Shown: positions 18,762 through 29,095 of the stretch, piece by piece
How positions within the stretch are numbered: position 1 is the first letter of the stretch
Layout of the letters: each line of letters opens with the position of its first letter
DNA from: an uncultured Clostridium sp.
GTDB taxonomy: Bacteria > Bacillota > Clostridia > TANB77 > CAG-508
Assembly (NCBI GenBank): GCA_948438085.1
Contig: CAOJKP010000010.1
Span: forward strand, 1 to 58,159
Length of the DNA stretch: 58,159 nt
Direction: 5' to 3'
Notes under the pieces: model-generated
Databases searched by the model: none
Told to the model about the DNA's origin: nothing
The model's input: the letters and a program-made list of their open reading frames with translations, nothing else
Translations under genes and position numbers: made by a program

Positions 18762-19613
18762 TTAAAATACAATAACATCTGTTTCAGATGTAAAATTATT
18801 ATTTCCGTATGGATATAATATATAAAGATGATTATCTTTTCCTATAAAATATATATTTGTGTTATCAATCTTATACATATCATTTCCAATATCCCTTGTG
18901 TATACATTATATCCAAGATTTTTTAGTTTATTAGCTTCTTCATTAGCTTTTTTTATTTTGTCTTGAATTCTATTTTCTACATTTTGTGTATTTAAACCTT
19001 TTATTTCCATAATTTGTTGTAAATTTATTGGCTCATTTGTACTTAAATTATAATTATATGTTTGAATTATAACTCTTTGAGGATTATTTCCCTCTTTTAA
19101 TGTTGATTTAATAACTAAAGATAATATATTAGAATTAACATAGCTCATATAGTCTACATTGTATATTGTATTATTTGTTGCATTTAATATTATATCTCTT
19201 GCTTTTTCTGCAAATATTGAATCAATTTCTTTATTAATTTTTTCTACTGTAAAATTAGATATATTTATATATGGTATATCTATCTTCATACTATATTTGT
19301 TATCTACTACTTCTTCTTTTTTATATAAAGTAAAGATTAAATCATTATTTGATTCTACTTTTGTTATTCCATTTAAAGAAATTCTATTATTTTGGTAATC
19401 TAGAGTATTTTTAAATATATTATTGAAATTCTTTTCTATATTTTCTAATTCAGCCAATAGCTCTTGATTTATATCGTTAGAAGGTTCCTCCTCTTTTTTA
19501 GGATTTTCTTTACCGTAAAAAAATTGCATATAAACTCCTACATTTATTGCTACTATACATATAATAATTATTATTATGAACATCAAGGTTCTTAAATTAA
19601 ACTTAAATTTCAT
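18762..19613 (-). CDS. Membrane-anchored DUF3298/DUF4163-like protein
   Basis: About 283 residues: one N-terminal membrane helix (around 10-30), an acidic linker, then an extracytoplasmic region with the paired-domain look of RsiV/PdaC-type proteins (YSMKIDIPYINI near 105, INLQQIMEIKG near 200, the C-terminal IYFIGKDNHLYILYPYG ending SETDVIVF). The family includes anti-sigma factors and peptidoglycan deacetylase partners; there is no sigma gene beside it. AAAGGA favours the ATG at 19613 over one at 19622. Confidence 0.7.
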   Translation of the reverse strand: MKFKFNLRTLMFIIIIIICIVAINVGVYMQFFYGKENPKKEEEPSNDINQELLAELENIEKNFNNIFKNTLDYQNNRISLNGITKVESNNDLIFTLYKKEEVVDNKYSMKIDIPYINISNFTVEKINKEIDSIFAEKARDIILNATNNTIYNVDYMSYVNSNILSLVIKSTLKEGNNPQRVIIQTYNYNLSTNEPINLQQIMEIKGLNTQNVENRIQDKIKKANEEANKLKNLGYNVYTRDIGNDMYKIDNTNIYFIGKDNHLYILYPYGNNNFTSETDVIVF

Positions 19614-19691
19614 AATTTTCATCCTTTCGTAAAATATATTTAAATTATATCATTTAAACATTAAAAATGTAAAGAAATTATTTGATAATTA

Positions 19692-19720
19692 TTGACTTTT
19701 TACATAATTTGTATTAAAAT
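19692..19720 (+). promoter_or_regulatory. Probable promoter of rplM-rpsI
   Basis: TTGACT (19692-19697), 17-nt spacer, TAAAAT (19715-19720). The leader of about 100 nt to the rplM ATG contains the sequence TCCCCGGT and could hold a ribosomal protein L13 autoregulatory structure; I could not confirm a fold. Confidence 0.5.
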
Positions 19721-19829
19721 AGTTACGCAATTATTTATTATGAGATAAAAAAACTTCTCCCCGGTAGATTTTTTATTTTATAATAGCTTATTTAATAATA
19801 AAATTAATGAATGGAGGGTATTTATTACC

Positions 19830-20264
19830 ATGAATAATACAACATATAGTATAAAAAAAGATGATATTGAAAGAAAATGGTACATAATTGATGCAGAAGG
19901 AAAACCTTTAGGAAGAGTTGCAACAGAAGCTGCTAAATTATTAAGAGGAAAACATAAACCAACTTTTACACCTAATATGGATGTTGGTGACCATGTAATT
20001 ATAATTAATTGTAGTAAAGTTATTTTAACAGGACATAAATTAGATCAAAAAGTATATAGACATCACTCAGGTTATATTGGTGGTATGAAAGAAACTATAG
20101 CTAGAGATATGTTAGCTGTTAAACCTGAAAAAGCTTTAATGCTTGCTATAAAAGGAATGCTTCCAAAAAATAGTTTAGGAAGACAAACAATTAAGAAATT
20201 AAGAATATATGCTGGTAGTGAGCATGAAAACCAAGCCCAAAAACCAGAAATATGGAAATTCTAA
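19830..20264 (+). CDS. rplM: 50S ribosomal protein L13
   Basis: 144 residues with the family signatures [17 protein letters not shown] near 15, the [20 protein letters not shown] block near 45 and [13 protein letters not shown] near 75. GGAGGG precedes the ATG. Classic operon with rpsI 24 nt downstream. Confidence 0.97.
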   Translation: MNNTTYSIKKDDIERKWYIIDAEGKPLGRVATEAAKLLRGKHKPTFTPNMDVGDHVIIINCSKVILTGHKLDQKVYRHHSGYIGGMKETIARDMLAVKPEKALMLAIKGMLPKNSLGRQTIKKLRIYAGSEHENQAQKPEIWKF

Positions 20265-20288
20265 TAAATATTTAAGGAGGAAAATTAA

Positions 20289-20696
20289 ATGCCTAAAGCA
20301 AAATCAGAAAAAATAGTATTCTATGGTACAGGTAGAAGAAAAAGTTCTATAGCTAGAGTAAGATTAGTTGAAGGAACAGGAATTATAACAATAAATGGAA
20401 AAAATATAGATGAATATTTTGGACCAGAAACATTAAAAGTTATAGTTAAACAACCATTAACATTAACAAATACTTTATCTAAATATGATGTTATTTGTAA
20501 AGTTCAAGGTGGTGGATTTACAGGTCAGGCTGGAGCTATAAGACATGGTATATCTAGAGCATTACTAGAAGCAAATGGAGAATATAGACCAACTTTAAAA
20601 TCAAACGGATTTTTAACAAGAGATTCTCGTATGAAAGAAAGAAAAAAATACGGTCTTAAAAAATCAAGAAAAGCTCCTCAATTTAGTAAGAGATAA
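20289..20696 (+). CDS. rpsI: 30S ribosomal protein S9
   Basis: 135 residues with [14 protein letters not shown] near residue 14, [19 protein letters not shown] near 75 and the conserved C-terminal [12 protein letters not shown] that reaches the P site. AAGGAGG precedes the ATG. Confidence 0.97.
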   Translation: MPKAKSEKIVFYGTGRRKSSIARVRLVEGTGIITINGKNIDEYFGPETLKVIVKQPLTLTNTLSKYDVICKVQGGGFTGQAGAIRHGISRALLEANGEYRPTLKSNGFLTRDSRMKERKKYGLKKSRKAPQFSKR

Positions 20697-20736
20697 TTAC
20701 AAGCTCATTTGGAGCAAAGGTCAAAAAACTATATAC

Positions 20737-20767
20737 AAAGCGGTAATCTATTTCGATTACTGCTTTT
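20737..20767 (+). terminator. Terminator of rplM-rpsI
   Basis: Stem AAAGCGGTAATC paired with GATTACTGCTTT (one mismatch), followed by a T-rich stretch. Confidence 0.75.
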
Positions 20768-20811
20768 ATTTTAGTAAAATAATATTTTTCCTTATAAAAA
20801 AATCCATAAAT

Positions 20812-21207
20812 ATGAGAACAGTAACAAATTCGTTTTATTGTGCAAAAGGTGTTACATATGATGAGACAAAGTATCGTGACCTTAATGGAAATATTGTAAG
20901 GAATAATCCTATAGAAGAGCCTTATGGTTATGATACATATGTAATCTATAAATCACCTTTTTTCAAAAAAACTGATACTGAATATTGTTTTGGCAGTTGC
21001 CCTTGTGATTCAGAGGAGAATGTTAATGCCCTTAGTCAGATGGGGCTTAAACTTTATGGTTCACCTTACGAGAGACTGTGCTGTGAAAACCATCAGCAAG
21101 TTGAAACTTTCCTAAGCATTATTATGGGAAGAAAAGTAAAATGTACAGCAATTACAAAAGGTTGCTATGGAGATGGCAATCCTCGTTATACTGCATATAT
21201 CCAGTAA
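20812..21207 (+). CDS. Hypothetical Cys-rich protein, GC-richer orphan gene 3
   Basis: 131 residues starting MRTVTNSFYCAKGVTYDETK, with nine cysteines including C-F-G-S-C-P-C and RLCCEN. No signal peptide or membrane segment. Not recognised. Codon use (GAG, CTT, AAC, GGC) is unlike rpsI. No ribosome binding site is visible before the ATG, unlike the other three orphan units, so the true start may differ or the gene may be a fragment. A strong hairpin follows. Confidence 0.6.
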   Translation: MRTVTNSFYCAKGVTYDETKYRDLNGNIVRNNPIEEPYGYDTYVIYKSPFFKKTDTEYCFGSCPCDSEENVNALSQMGLKLYGSPYERLCCENHQQVETFLSIIMGRKVKCTAITKGCYGDGNPRYTAYIQ

Positions 21208-21216
21208 CGGTTCTCA

Positions 21217-21264
21217 AAATGAAGAGGGTAATATTGTCTTTTGATGATGTTACCTTTTTCATTT
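21217..21264 (+). terminator. Terminator of orphan gene 3
   Basis: An 18-nt stem with three mismatches, mostly G-T (21217-21234 with 21247-21264), carrying TTTTT in its second arm. Confidence 0.65.
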
Positions 21265-21317
21265 ATTATCTTCTATTTTTTTTGACACTTTAATATCTTC
21301 GTCATATACAATCTACT

Positions 21318-22712
21318 TTATTTTTCATCTCTGCCAATTTCATTATTACCATAGGTTCTAGACTTCATTAAATTTATATTTTGTATAGATTTAGCTGTTT
21401 CAATATTATATTGTTCTAAATCTGACATTCTAAATGCAAATTGTTTTTTTGCATCACTAGAGTTATTACATTCTACAAGTAAATTATTTGTATCTTTATT
21501 TAAACTTCTTCTTTTATGTTTTCCAATTGCTTTACAAACTGCAATACTTACTCTATCTGTAAATGACATATCCTTAGTAGGATAATTTAAAAAACTTTGA
21601 TAAATTTTTTCTCTTAATTCTTCATTATTATACTTTTTTTCATTTTGCTTATTATTTTGTTCCTTTCTTTGTTCTCTTTCCTCCAACACAACTTCTTCTA
21701 ATCTTGATAAAAATCCATCTTTATAACCTAGCTCTTGTAATCTTTGGTATATATTTATTCCTGTATCCAACTTCAATTCCTTTGGATTTATCTTAAATTC
21801 ATGAAACAAATCTATTAACGCTAAGTCTTTTTGTTCTTTATCTACTATAATCTTTGCTAGGTTACCTAAACAATCCTCAGATTTTAAACCAATTGTTAAT
21901 CTTTCTTCAAATAAATCTTTGGATATAGTTTGAAGTAAATTAATTTGCTCTAGAATCTTTGTATATTCTCCATTGCAATTATAGTTCCAAATATTATCCA
22001 ATATTTCTTCAAAATCATCAATGTACTGTTTAGATAATCTACCTAATTTATTAGCAACAAAATCCTCATAATCCTTTCTTCCTTTTAATTGTAAATCTGA
22101 ATATTCCATTTCACTAATTCCCAAAGAATTAATCATTACCCTAGCAGCATCTTGTATACATGTGTATCCCTTATATTTTCCTTCTTTAATATTTCCATTT
22201 TGTAGTCTAGTAGCATTTATAATTTCTGCATATTCATTTGCTATTCTTCCATTTGAATTTATATAAGATTTATTTTCTCCATCGTGAATCATTTTTGCAA
22301 ATCCTGTATTTAAAGTATCGTTAAAACTTTTATAAATATAACCATATTTCATATTTGATTGAATAACATGTCCTAGTTCATGCATAGCATCATTAATAAA
22401 TCCATCTATTGATAATTCTTCAAATTTAAGTATTCCTTTTAGATGTTTTAAACTAAATAAAACATTTCTACTATTTCTGATAAGATAATAACTTATTCTA
22501 CCAGAAGTTCCTTTATCTTTAAATTTTGTAAATCGTATATTATAAACTTTTTCAAATCTATTAATAGCTGTTCTTAAATCATAATCATCCCATTCATACT
22601 GATCAGCTGCTCTATAAAAGAATTCTTCTACAATAGGCCAAAAGCTCTTTTCTAATTTATTCTTTTCCAATATTTCTTTTACTTTAATTTCAATATATTC
22701 TCTTTTTATCAT
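21318..22712 (-). CDS. Uncharacterised protein with an HExxH metallopeptidase motif
   Basis: 464 residues, no signal peptide, so probably cytoplasmic. Zinc-binding motif HELGHV near residue 118 with a candidate third ligand in NEYAEIINATR near 170, a gluzincin-like layout. The C-terminal half is helical and charged (KEQNNKQNEKKYNN near 360). No binding partner is evident from the neighbours. Family not recognised. Confidence 0.7.
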   Translation of the reverse strand: MIKREYIEIKVKEILEKNKLEKSFWPIVEEFFYRAADQYEWDDYDLRTAINRFEKVYNIRFTKFKDKGTSGRISYYLIRNSRNVLFSLKHLKGILKFEELSIDGFINDAMHELGHVIQSNMKYGYIYKSFNDTLNTGFAKMIHDGENKSYINSNGRIANEYAEIINATRLQNGNIKEGKYKGYTCIQDAARVMINSLGISEMEYSDLQLKGRKDYEDFVANKLGRLSKQYIDDFEEILDNIWNYNCNGEYTKILEQINLLQTISKDLFEERLTIGLKSEDCLGNLAKIIVDKEQKDLALIDLFHEFKINPKELKLDTGINIYQRLQELGYKDGFLSRLEEVVLEEREQRKEQNNKQNEKKYNNEELREKIYQSFLNYPTKDMSFTDRVSIAVCKAIGKHKRRSLNKDTNNLLVECNNSSDAKKQFAFRMSDLEQYNIETAKSIQNINLMKSRTYGNNEIGRDEK

Positions 22713-22853
22713 TTTACCTCTCCTAATTTATATTATATACTAAATTATTTTATTAAACAATTTAAAACATAATTTTTTTTCATATGATTTCTCTGGATTT
22801 TTTCTAAATAAAGTACTATAATAATATTATTAAAATTAAATATGGAGGTTTTT

Positions 22854-23843
22854 ATGATTAAAATTGCTTTTTTTGATACTAAAGAATATGATAGAAAATT
22901 ATTTGATGAATATAATAAAAAATATGATTACGAAATTACTTATTTCGAATCTACTTTAAATGCTGAAACAGCACCATTATCTAAAGGATTTGATGTTGTT
23001 TGTATTTTTGTACATGACAAAATAGACGAAAAAGCTATAAAAATATTAGAAGAAAATGGAGTAAAATTAATAGCTCTTCGTTGTGCTGGTTTTAATAATG
23101 TTGATTTAGAACATAAAGGAAATATTAGAGTCGTTCGTGTTCCTCAATATTCACCATATGCCGTTGCAGAACATGCAGTTGCTTTACTTTTAAATCTTAC
23201 TAGAAAATTGTACAAGTCTTACCAACGTACTAGAAAATATAACTTTACTTTAGATGGATTATTAGGATTCGATATTCATGGAAAAACTGTTGGTGTAATA
23301 GGTACTGGAAGAATTGGTAAGGTTTTTATCCAAATTATGAAGGGATTTGGTACAAAAGTTATTGCTTATGATTTATATAAAGATGAGCTTGCTAGTCGCG
23401 AAATTGGCTTTGAATATGTTTCATTGGATGAATTATACGCCCAATCTGATATAATTTCTTTACACTGCCCTTTAACTCCTGAAACAGAAAATATTATTAA
23501 TGAGCAAAGTATTAGAAAAATGAAAGATGGTGTTGTTTTAATTAATTGCAGTAGAGGAAAATTAGTTGACACTAATAGTCTTATTAAAGAAATGGAGACT
23601 GGTAAAATTGGTGGAGTTGGTCTTGATGTTTATGAAGATGAAGAAGAGTTTTTCTTACGTGATATGACAAATTCTTACAAAAGAGATACTAATCTTTCTA
23701 TACTTTTATCTATGCCAAACTTAATAATTACTTCTCATCAAGCATTCTTTACAAAGGAAGCTTTAGATAAAATCGCAAGTGATACTTTCCAAAACATTAA
23801 GGAAATTTTTGATGGAACAACATGTAACAACGAATTAAACTAA
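22854..23843 (+). CDS. ldhA: D-lactate dehydrogenase (2-hydroxyacid dehydrogenase family)
   Basis: NADH-dependent reduction of pyruvate to D-lactate, a fermentation end step. About 329 residues, the same length as E. coli LdhA, and strongly similar in RCAGFNNVDLE, AVAEHAV, GVIGTGRIGKVF (Rossmann NAD site near 150), SLHCPLTPET and SHQAFFTKEAL (catalytic His). The Arg and Glu of the catalytic triad lie in NCSRGKLVD and DVYEDEEEF. GGAGG supports the ATG at 22854 rather than 22842. Confidence 0.9.
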   Translation: MIKIAFFDTKEYDRKLFDEYNKKYDYEITYFESTLNAETAPLSKGFDVVCIFVHDKIDEKAIKILEENGVKLIALRCAGFNNVDLEHKGNIRVVRVPQYSPYAVAEHAVALLLNLTRKLYKSYQRTRKYNFTLDGLLGFDIHGKTVGVIGTGRIGKVFIQIMKGFGTKVIAYDLYKDELASREIGFEYVSLDELYAQSDIISLHCPLTPETENIINEQSIRKMKDGVVLINCSRGKLVDTNSLIKEMETGKIGGVGLDVYEDEEEFFLRDMTNSYKRDTNLSILLSMPNLIITSHQAFFTKEALDKIASDTFQNIKEIFDGTTCNNELN

Positions 23844-23922
23844 TAGAAAAAAGAAGAAAATATGAAAGCAAAAGAACAACAGGACAAAACCAAAAACAAA
23901 TGTAGTAATACATAATGTCAAG

Positions 23923-23962
23923 AACAGGGTAGTTTTTACGGAGCTATCCTGTTTATTTTTTT
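23923..23962 (+). terminator. Terminator of ldhA
   Basis: A 10-bp stem (23923-23932 with 23944-23953, one G-T pair) followed by a T-rich run. From 23963 to 24210 I see no gene or structure. Confidence 0.75.
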
Positions 23963-24211
23963 CAAATATTGAACCTCCTCAACCATTATAATTATATTAA
24001 ATTTTTTTGAATTTTACAATAATTTAACTATTATATAATTATATATTATATAAATGAAAACGTAACGGTATAATAATGACAGCCACAACACTCCATATAT
24101 GTAATATGAGAATAACGTTATATAGAAGAATCCATTAAATGTAGATGTAACAGTAAATACAAAAAAGGCATAAATGTAAAATACGCTCATAAATTATCGG
24201 CATAATTAAAA

Positions 24212-24246
24212 GTGTTCTTATAAGACATTAAATCCTATAAGAACAC
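24212..24246 (-). terminator. Terminator of tRNA-Met
   Basis: An 11-bp stem (24212-24222 with 24236-24246) followed on the minus strand by TTTTAATTAT, 5 nt after the tRNA 3-prime end. Confidence 0.8.
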
Positions 24247-24251
24247 CCAAC

Positions 24252-24328
24252 TGGTAGCGATGGTGGGACTTGAACCTACGACCTGCCGGGTATGAACCGG
24301 ATGCTCTAGCCAACTGAGCTACATCGCC
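24252..24328 (-). tRNA. tRNA-Met (anticodon CAU)
   Basis: A 77-nt cloverleaf with encoded CCA: acceptor GGCGATG paired with CATCGCT, D stem GCTC/GAGC, a normal 7-nt anticodon loop TTCATAC, T arm GTAGG-TTCAAGT-CCCAC with one mismatch. The acceptor start pairs normally (G1 with U72), so this is an elongator-type tRNA-Met, although the lysidine-modified Ile type with the same CAU cannot be excluded. Confidence 0.95.
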
Positions 24329-24388
24329 ATATATTTAACGTGTTTAATTATAATAGTTAATTTTTGTTTTGTCAAGATATTAGTTAAA

Positions 24389-24433
24389 ATTTACATAGTA
24401 ATTTCTAAAATAACACCAAATTACTATGTAAAT
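24389..24433 (-). terminator. Terminator of the Ppx-like gene
   Basis: A perfect 16-bp stem (24389-24404 with 24418-24433) followed by TTTT on the minus strand. Confidence 0.8.
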
Positions 24434-24478
24434 TTTATATTAATAATTAAACTAATATTAGGATTGTTTAAAATATTA

Positions 24479-25363
24479 TTAATTATTGAGTTTATTCACT
24501 AATCCGTCTTCCATATTTATTTTCGTTGGAATAATATATTTAGCATTTACTTTATGAGATATTAGGTTTGTTATAGCTTTCATTGATCTTGTATCATCAA
24601 ACCATTTTGGATTATCGCTATTTTGTCTTATTCTATTTAATGATGTTACAAAAGCATTTGTATCATATTGGTCACTCATATCTTTAGTTATCATATATTC
24701 TTGATTTTTAGCTAAATATAGTTCATTATTTAATAATTTATAGTTAGCATTATTATACCAATATAAATGGTTTCCTCCCGCTAATATTAAAACGTCAGCT
24801 TTCATATCTATATCATTAATTAAATTATCTATATATTTATATACCTCTTCAAATGTGACTGTTGGAATATCTTCTTTTAAAGTACTAAACTTATTTGTAA
24901 TATCTACAACTCCAAAATTGTAATATTTTTTATCTATCACTTTTTTATTTTTTACAAATATAAGTTCAATAGAACCTCCTCCCCCAATGAATATACAAAT
25001 ATTTTTATCATAATCTATATTATTATAGCAACCAAATGCTGTATAGTATGCTTCATCTTCTTGACTGATTACTTCTATTTTTAATTTATATTTACCATAT
25101 ACTGTTTTATTTATTTCTTCCAATTCCTGTATTGATATTCTTCTAAATATGCTACAACCGTAAATATGTATGTTTTTTGTATATTGTAAAGCTTTTTCTA
25201 TTAGTTTATATAATTTATTTAAATCAGATTCTATGATTTTTGTCTTGTAATTTCTTTTAAATTCAATTGTTGTATCATTTTCATATATAACATTACTATT
25301 TTCGTATATATGTGTTTTTGTATTATTACTTCCTATTTCTATAATTCCAAACTTTTCTTTCAT
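24479..25363 (-). CDS. Ppx/GppA-like phosphatase
   Basis: 294 residues of the ASKHA fold: phosphate-1 motif GIIEIGSNNTKTHIYE near residue 5, phosphate-2 motif FIGGGGSIELIF near 120 and adenosine-like motif LILAGGNHLYWY near 195. Family members hydrolyse polyphosphate or pppGpp. It is short and lacks the C-terminal HD domain, so the substrate is uncertain. Monocistronic. Confidence 0.75.
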   Translation of the reverse strand: MKEKFGIIEIGSNNTKTHIYENSNVIYENDTTIEFKRNYKTKIIESDLNKLYKLIEKALQYTKNIHIYGCSIFRRISIQELEEINKTVYGKYKLKIEVISQEDEAYYTAFGCYNNIDYDKNICIFIGGGGSIELIFVKNKKVIDKKYYNFGVVDITNKFSTLKEDIPTVTFEEVYKYIDNLINDIDMKADVLILAGGNHLYWYNNANYKLLNNELYLAKNQEYMITKDMSDQYDTNAFVTSLNRIRQNSDNPKWFDDTRSMKAITNLISHKVNAKYIIPTKINMEDGLVNKLNN

Positions 25364-25440
25364 TTTATCTCCACCCTTTATGATATTATATCATACATTA
25401 TGTAAAAATCCCCTATTAATAACTATTTTTTTATATAAAT

Positions 25441-25470
25441 ATAAACCCCAGAAAAATTTCTGAGGTTTAT
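25441..25470 (-). terminator. Terminator of the 25514-25843 gene
   Basis: A nearly perfect hairpin with AAACC/GGTTT and CAGAAA/TTTCTG segments. Confidence 0.65.
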
Positions 25471-25513
25471 CAAAATTCCGAATTAAAACTTTTAACTTTC
25501 ACTTTTTATTTTA

Positions 25514-25843
25514 TTATCTAGTCTTTTCATTACTTTGTTCATTTTCATCTATAGTATTTGTTTTACTTAATTTACGTCTAGGTTGCAATTTATCTTTGCT
25601 AACTTTAATTACTTTCATTTCATCATTATCTTTAAGTGATATTGTTGTTGTTTGTATATCATTTTCTAGTTTTTTTATAGATGCTGACTTAGGTGGAATT
25701 TCATTTACAGAAACTACGTCATCTATACCTTGTTCTGTTGTAAATCCTTGTATAAATACTCCTAGTCCATCAAAAAATTTTTTTATTCCATCTATAACTA
25801 TTCCTATTTTTCTTGATTCAATTTGTTTTTGAGCTTGATTCAT
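25514..25843 (-). CDS. Hypothetical protein next to rpoD
   Basis: 109 residues starting MNQAQKQIESRKIG, preceded by AAGGAGAT. An amphipathic N-terminal half (IDGIKKFFDGLGVFIQGF) and a polar, disordered-looking C-terminus. No recognised domain. It has its own terminator, and the rpoD terminator lies just upstream. Confidence 0.6.
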   Translation of the reverse strand: MNQAQKQIESRKIGIVIDGIKKFFDGLGVFIQGFTTEQGIDDVVSVNEIPPKSASIKKLENDIQTTTISLKDNDEMKVIKVSKDKLQPRRKLSKTNTIDENEQSNEKTR

Positions 25844-25905
25844 TTTTATCTCCTTATATATAAAATTACCCCTATTTTATGTTAATACTATATATATGAT
25901 AACAT

Positions 25906-25940
25906 AAAAGCCATAAAAAATCAAGTTTTTTATGGCTTTT
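25906..25940 (-). terminator. Terminator of dnaG-rpoD
   Basis: A perfect 15-bp stem (25906-25920 with 25926-25940) immediately after the rpoD stop. Confidence 0.85.
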
Positions 25941-25954
25941 ATTAATATTTGCAA

Positions 25955-27118
25955 TTAATTCATATAATCTCTTAACTTTTTACTTCTACTTGGATGCCTT
26001 AATTTTCTTAATGCTTTTGCTTCTATTTGTCTTATTCTTTCACGTGTTACTTCAAACTCTCTTCCAACTTCTTCTAAAGTTCTTGCCTTCCCATCTTCTA
26101 ATCCAAATCTAAGTTTTAACACCTTGGCCTCTCTAGGTGTTAATGTATTCATAACTTCTTCTAATTGTTCTTTTAGCAATGTATACGCTGCTGCATCATG
26201 TGGAGCTGGACTATCCTCATCTTGTATAAAATCTCCTAAGTGGCTGTCATCTTCTTCTCCTATTGGTGTTTCAAGTGATACTGGATCTTGTGCTATTTTT
26301 TGTATTTCCATTACTTTTTCAACTGGCATTTCTAATTCTTCTGCAATTTCATCTGGAGTTGGCTCTCTTCCTAGTCTTTGTAATAAATGTCTAGATGTAC
26401 GAATTAGTTTATTTATTGTTTCAACCATGTGTACTGGAATTCTTATTGTTCTTGCTTGATCTGCAATTGCTCTTGTTATTGCTTGTCTTATCCACCAAGT
26501 TGCATAAGTACTAAATTTATATCCCTTTGTATAGTCGAATTTCTCTACTGCTTTTATTAAACCCATATTACCTTCTTGAATTAAATCCAAAAACAGCATT
26601 CCTCTTCCTACATATTTTTTTGCTATACTTACAACAAGTCTTAAATTTGATTCTGCAAGCTTTTGTTTTGCTTCTTCGTCTCCTTCAAGAATTTTCTCTG
26701 CTAATTCTATTTCTTCTTCATATGTTAATAATGGTATTCTTCCAATTTCTCTTAGATACATTCTAACTGGATCGTCTGTACTTATGCCTTCTAAGTTAGA
26801 AAGATTAATTTCTTCAACTTTTATATCTTCTACTTCTTTTAAATCTTCTAAATCTGGCTCTTCATCATCTAAGTCATCCTTTACATCTAAGTTTAATTCT
26901 TCAAATGCATCAAATACTTTTTCAATTTGTTCAGGATTAGCTTCTTCTAATTCCATTGCAAGCTCTCCATACGTTATAGCTCCTTGTTCCTTGGCTTTTT
27001 CGACGATTTGCTGAATTTTATCTTCTGTGTTTTCTTGTTCATTTTCTATTTTTATATCTTTGTTTGTTTCTATATCTTCTTTTTTCTTATTTTTTGATTT
27101 CTTTGTAACATCTGCCAT
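25955..27118 (-). CDS. rpoD: Primary RNA polymerase sigma factor (sigma-70/SigA)
   Basis: 387 residues: region 1.1 (about 40-95), region 1.2 [16 protein letters not shown] near 117, region 2 with [17 protein letters not shown] near 210, region 3, and the region 4.2 helix-turn-helix [19 protein letters not shown] near 355. An acidic stretch rich in Asp and Glu sits near residue 85-105. Directly downstream of dnaG (13 nt), the conserved dnaG-rpoD pair. Confidence 0.97.
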   Translation of the reverse strand: MADVTKKSKNKKKEDIETNKDIKIENEQENTEDKIQQIVEKAKEQGAITYGELAMELEEANPEQIEKVFDAFEELNLDVKDDLDDEEPDLEDLKEVEDIKVEEINLSNLEGISTDDPVRMYLREIGRIPLLTYEEEIELAEKILEGDEEAKQKLAESNLRLVVSIAKKYVGRGMLFLDLIQEGNMGLIKAVEKFDYTKGYKFSTYATWWIRQAITRAIADQARTIRIPVHMVETINKLIRTSRHLLQRLGREPTPDEIAEELEMPVEKVMEIQKIAQDPVSLETPIGEEDDSHLGDFIQDEDSPAPHDAAAYTLLKEQLEEVMNTLTPREAKVLKLRFGLEDGKARTLEEVGREFEVTRERIRQIEAKALRKLRHPSRSKKLRDYMN

Positions 27119-27131
27119 TATCTTTCCTCCT

Positions 27132-28916
27132 TTATTTAATTTTTGCCAACTCTATTATTATACTGCTTAGTTGTTTTTCTAAATCTATTTGTTCTTCTTT
27201 ATTTTCTGATTGTTCTATTTGTTTTAAAATACTAATCTTCTTTTCTACTAATCTTTCTTTTTTATATATTGTTATTATATCTTCTATTGCTTTATTTTTA
27301 TCATTTATCTCAAAGTCATATGCCATTATATATGTTATATGATTAATTATTTCTTCATCTTCAAATAAATCTATTAAATTATTATTACTATTTCCTTTTT
27401 CTAATTGTTCATACAGTTTTGTGATAATTTTTTTATTATTTTCAAGTTTGAAATCTTCTGGTCTAATTTCCTTTTTTATTTTTTCATAAATGTCTTGCTC
27501 TTGATTAATTAATAATGAGATAATTAAATTTTCTCTTTTTATTATCGTCTCTGATATTTTTTCTTGTTCACTTGTTTTTTTGGTTTTTACAATTACAGGT
27601 TTTACTAATTGTTTAATTGAATTTGAATTTGTAATCATCTTCTTATTTAATTCTGCATATATTACCTCTTTTGATATTTCATATTCTTTAGCAATTCTAT
27701 CTATATATATTTCCTTTTCTATATTATTTTCAACATTTGAAAGAATTTTTATAACTTCATTTAAAAATTTAATTTTATCGCTTGCTGAATTTAATACTAA
27801 ATTTCTTTTTAAATTTTTAACTTTAAATTCCACAAGTGATATTGCTTCATCAACTCTTTTTTGAAATCTTGCACTTCCATATTTTATAATATATTCATCT
27901 GGATCTTTTGCATCTCCATCTAATTGTAAAATTCTTATATCACATCCCATATTTTGTAGTATTTCCATACCTCTTATTGTAGCTGTTTGTCCTGCACCAT
28001 CTGCATCATATCCAATTATTATTTGCGATGCATATTTTCTAAGTAGTCTCCCTTGATTTTGTGTTAATGCTGTTCCTAAAGATGCTACAACATTATCTAT
28101 TCCTCTTTGATATAATGAGATTGCATCCATATATCCTTCAACTATAATTATTTTACCTTTTTGACTCTTTTTTGCAATATTCATCCCAAATAAGTTTCTG
28201 CCTTTACTGTACACAATATTTTCTGGTGAATTTATATATTTGGGTTTACTATCGTCTAAAACTCTTCCTCCAAACGCAATAACTCTATCTTTTACATCTT
28301 TAATTGGAAACATCAATCTACCTCTAAAGCTATCATATAATGTTCCCTTCTCTGATTTCTTAACCAAACTTGAAGCTAACATTTCTTCTTGTGTATACCC
28401 TTTATTTTTTAATTCTTGATATAATTCATCAAAATTTGCAGAAAATCCAATACTAAATGTTTTTAATGTATTATTATCTAATTTTCTTTTCTTTACATAT
28501 TCTTGAGCTATTTTCGAAGTGGTTTTATATAAGCTTTCATGATAAAATTGCGCTGCTATTTTGTTTATTTCGTAGACCTTTTCTTTTAACTTTAGTTTTT
28601 TATCATCTTGTTCATTTTCTGATGTAGGTAATTCAATTCCTACTCTTTCTGCTAACATTTCTAATGTTTGTAAAAAGTCTAAGTTTTCTATCTTACTAAT
28701 GAATCTAATTGAATCTCCTCCTACTCCACAACCAAAGCAATGAAATATTTGTCTATCTGGTGAAACTGAAAATGATGGTGATTTTTCTTTATGAAATGGA
28801 CATAACCCCATAAAGTTTCTACCAGTTCTTTTTAATGTTACATATTGAGATACTATATCTACTATATCGTTCCTATTTCTAATTTCATCAATTAATTCAT
28901 CACTATATCGTACCAT
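27132..28916 (-). CDS. dnaG: DNA primase
   Basis: Makes RNA primers for replication. 594 residues: CHC2 zinc finger ([14 protein letters not shown] to [11 protein letters not shown], about 37-70), catalytic core with the Toprim motif [13 protein letters not shown] near 260 and GYDADGAGQ near 305, then a DnaB-interaction C-terminal domain. First gene of the dnaG-rpoD unit. Confidence 0.96.
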   Translation of the reverse strand: MVRYSDELIDEIRNRNDIVDIVSQYVTLKRTGRNFMGLCPFHKEKSPSFSVSPDRQIFHCFGCGVGGDSIRFISKIENLDFLQTLEMLAERVGIELPTSENEQDDKKLKLKEKVYEINKIAAQFYHESLYKTTSKIAQEYVKKRKLDNNTLKTFSIGFSANFDELYQELKNKGYTQEEMLASSLVKKSEKGTLYDSFRGRLMFPIKDVKDRVIAFGGRVLDDSKPKYINSPENIVYSKGRNLFGMNIAKKSQKGKIIIVEGYMDAISLYQRGIDNVVASLGTALTQNQGRLLRKYASQIIIGYDADGAGQTATIRGMEILQNMGCDIRILQLDGDAKDPDEYIIKYGSARFQKRVDEAISLVEFKVKNLKRNLVLNSASDKIKFLNEVIKILSNVENNIEKEIYIDRIAKEYEISKEVIYAELNKKMITNSNSIKQLVKPVIVKTKKTSEQEKISETIIKRENLIISLLINQEQDIYEKIKKEIRPEDFKLENNKKIITKLYEQLEKGNSNNNLIDLFEDEEIINHITYIMAYDFEINDKNKAIEDIITIYKKERLVEKKISILKQIEQSENKEEQIDLEKQLSSIIIELAKIK

Positions 28917-28994
28917 TTTTGCTACCTTTCTTTAATATATTATACTATTCGACAGATATTTTCTAAATCCTTCTTCTTACTATAGGATAATTTT

Positions 28995-29058
28995 ACATAA
29001 TGCATAAAAAAATATCCCCTTACATTAGTTGTAAGAGCATATTTTTCACGCATTATGT
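28995..29058 (-). terminator. Long hairpin between the CarD-like gene and dnaG
   Basis: Outer arms ACATAATGCAT and ACGCATTATGT, a middle AAAAATAT/ATATTTTT pair and an inner TTAC/GTAA pair. It probably terminates the CarD-like transcript. Confidence 0.65.
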
Positions 29059-29095
29059 ATTTTTATTTTTTCCACTTTTTTCAATTTTCAAGTAA

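Noticed and set aside
20812..20814. A leaderless start for orphan gene 3
   Set aside because: No promoter or binding site is visible, but the evidence is not enough to claim leaderless translation; a different start or a gene fragment is equally possible.
24252..24328. The tRNA in this window as the decoder of CGGA
   Set aside because: It has a normal 7-nt anticodon loop with CAU and is a tRNA-Met.
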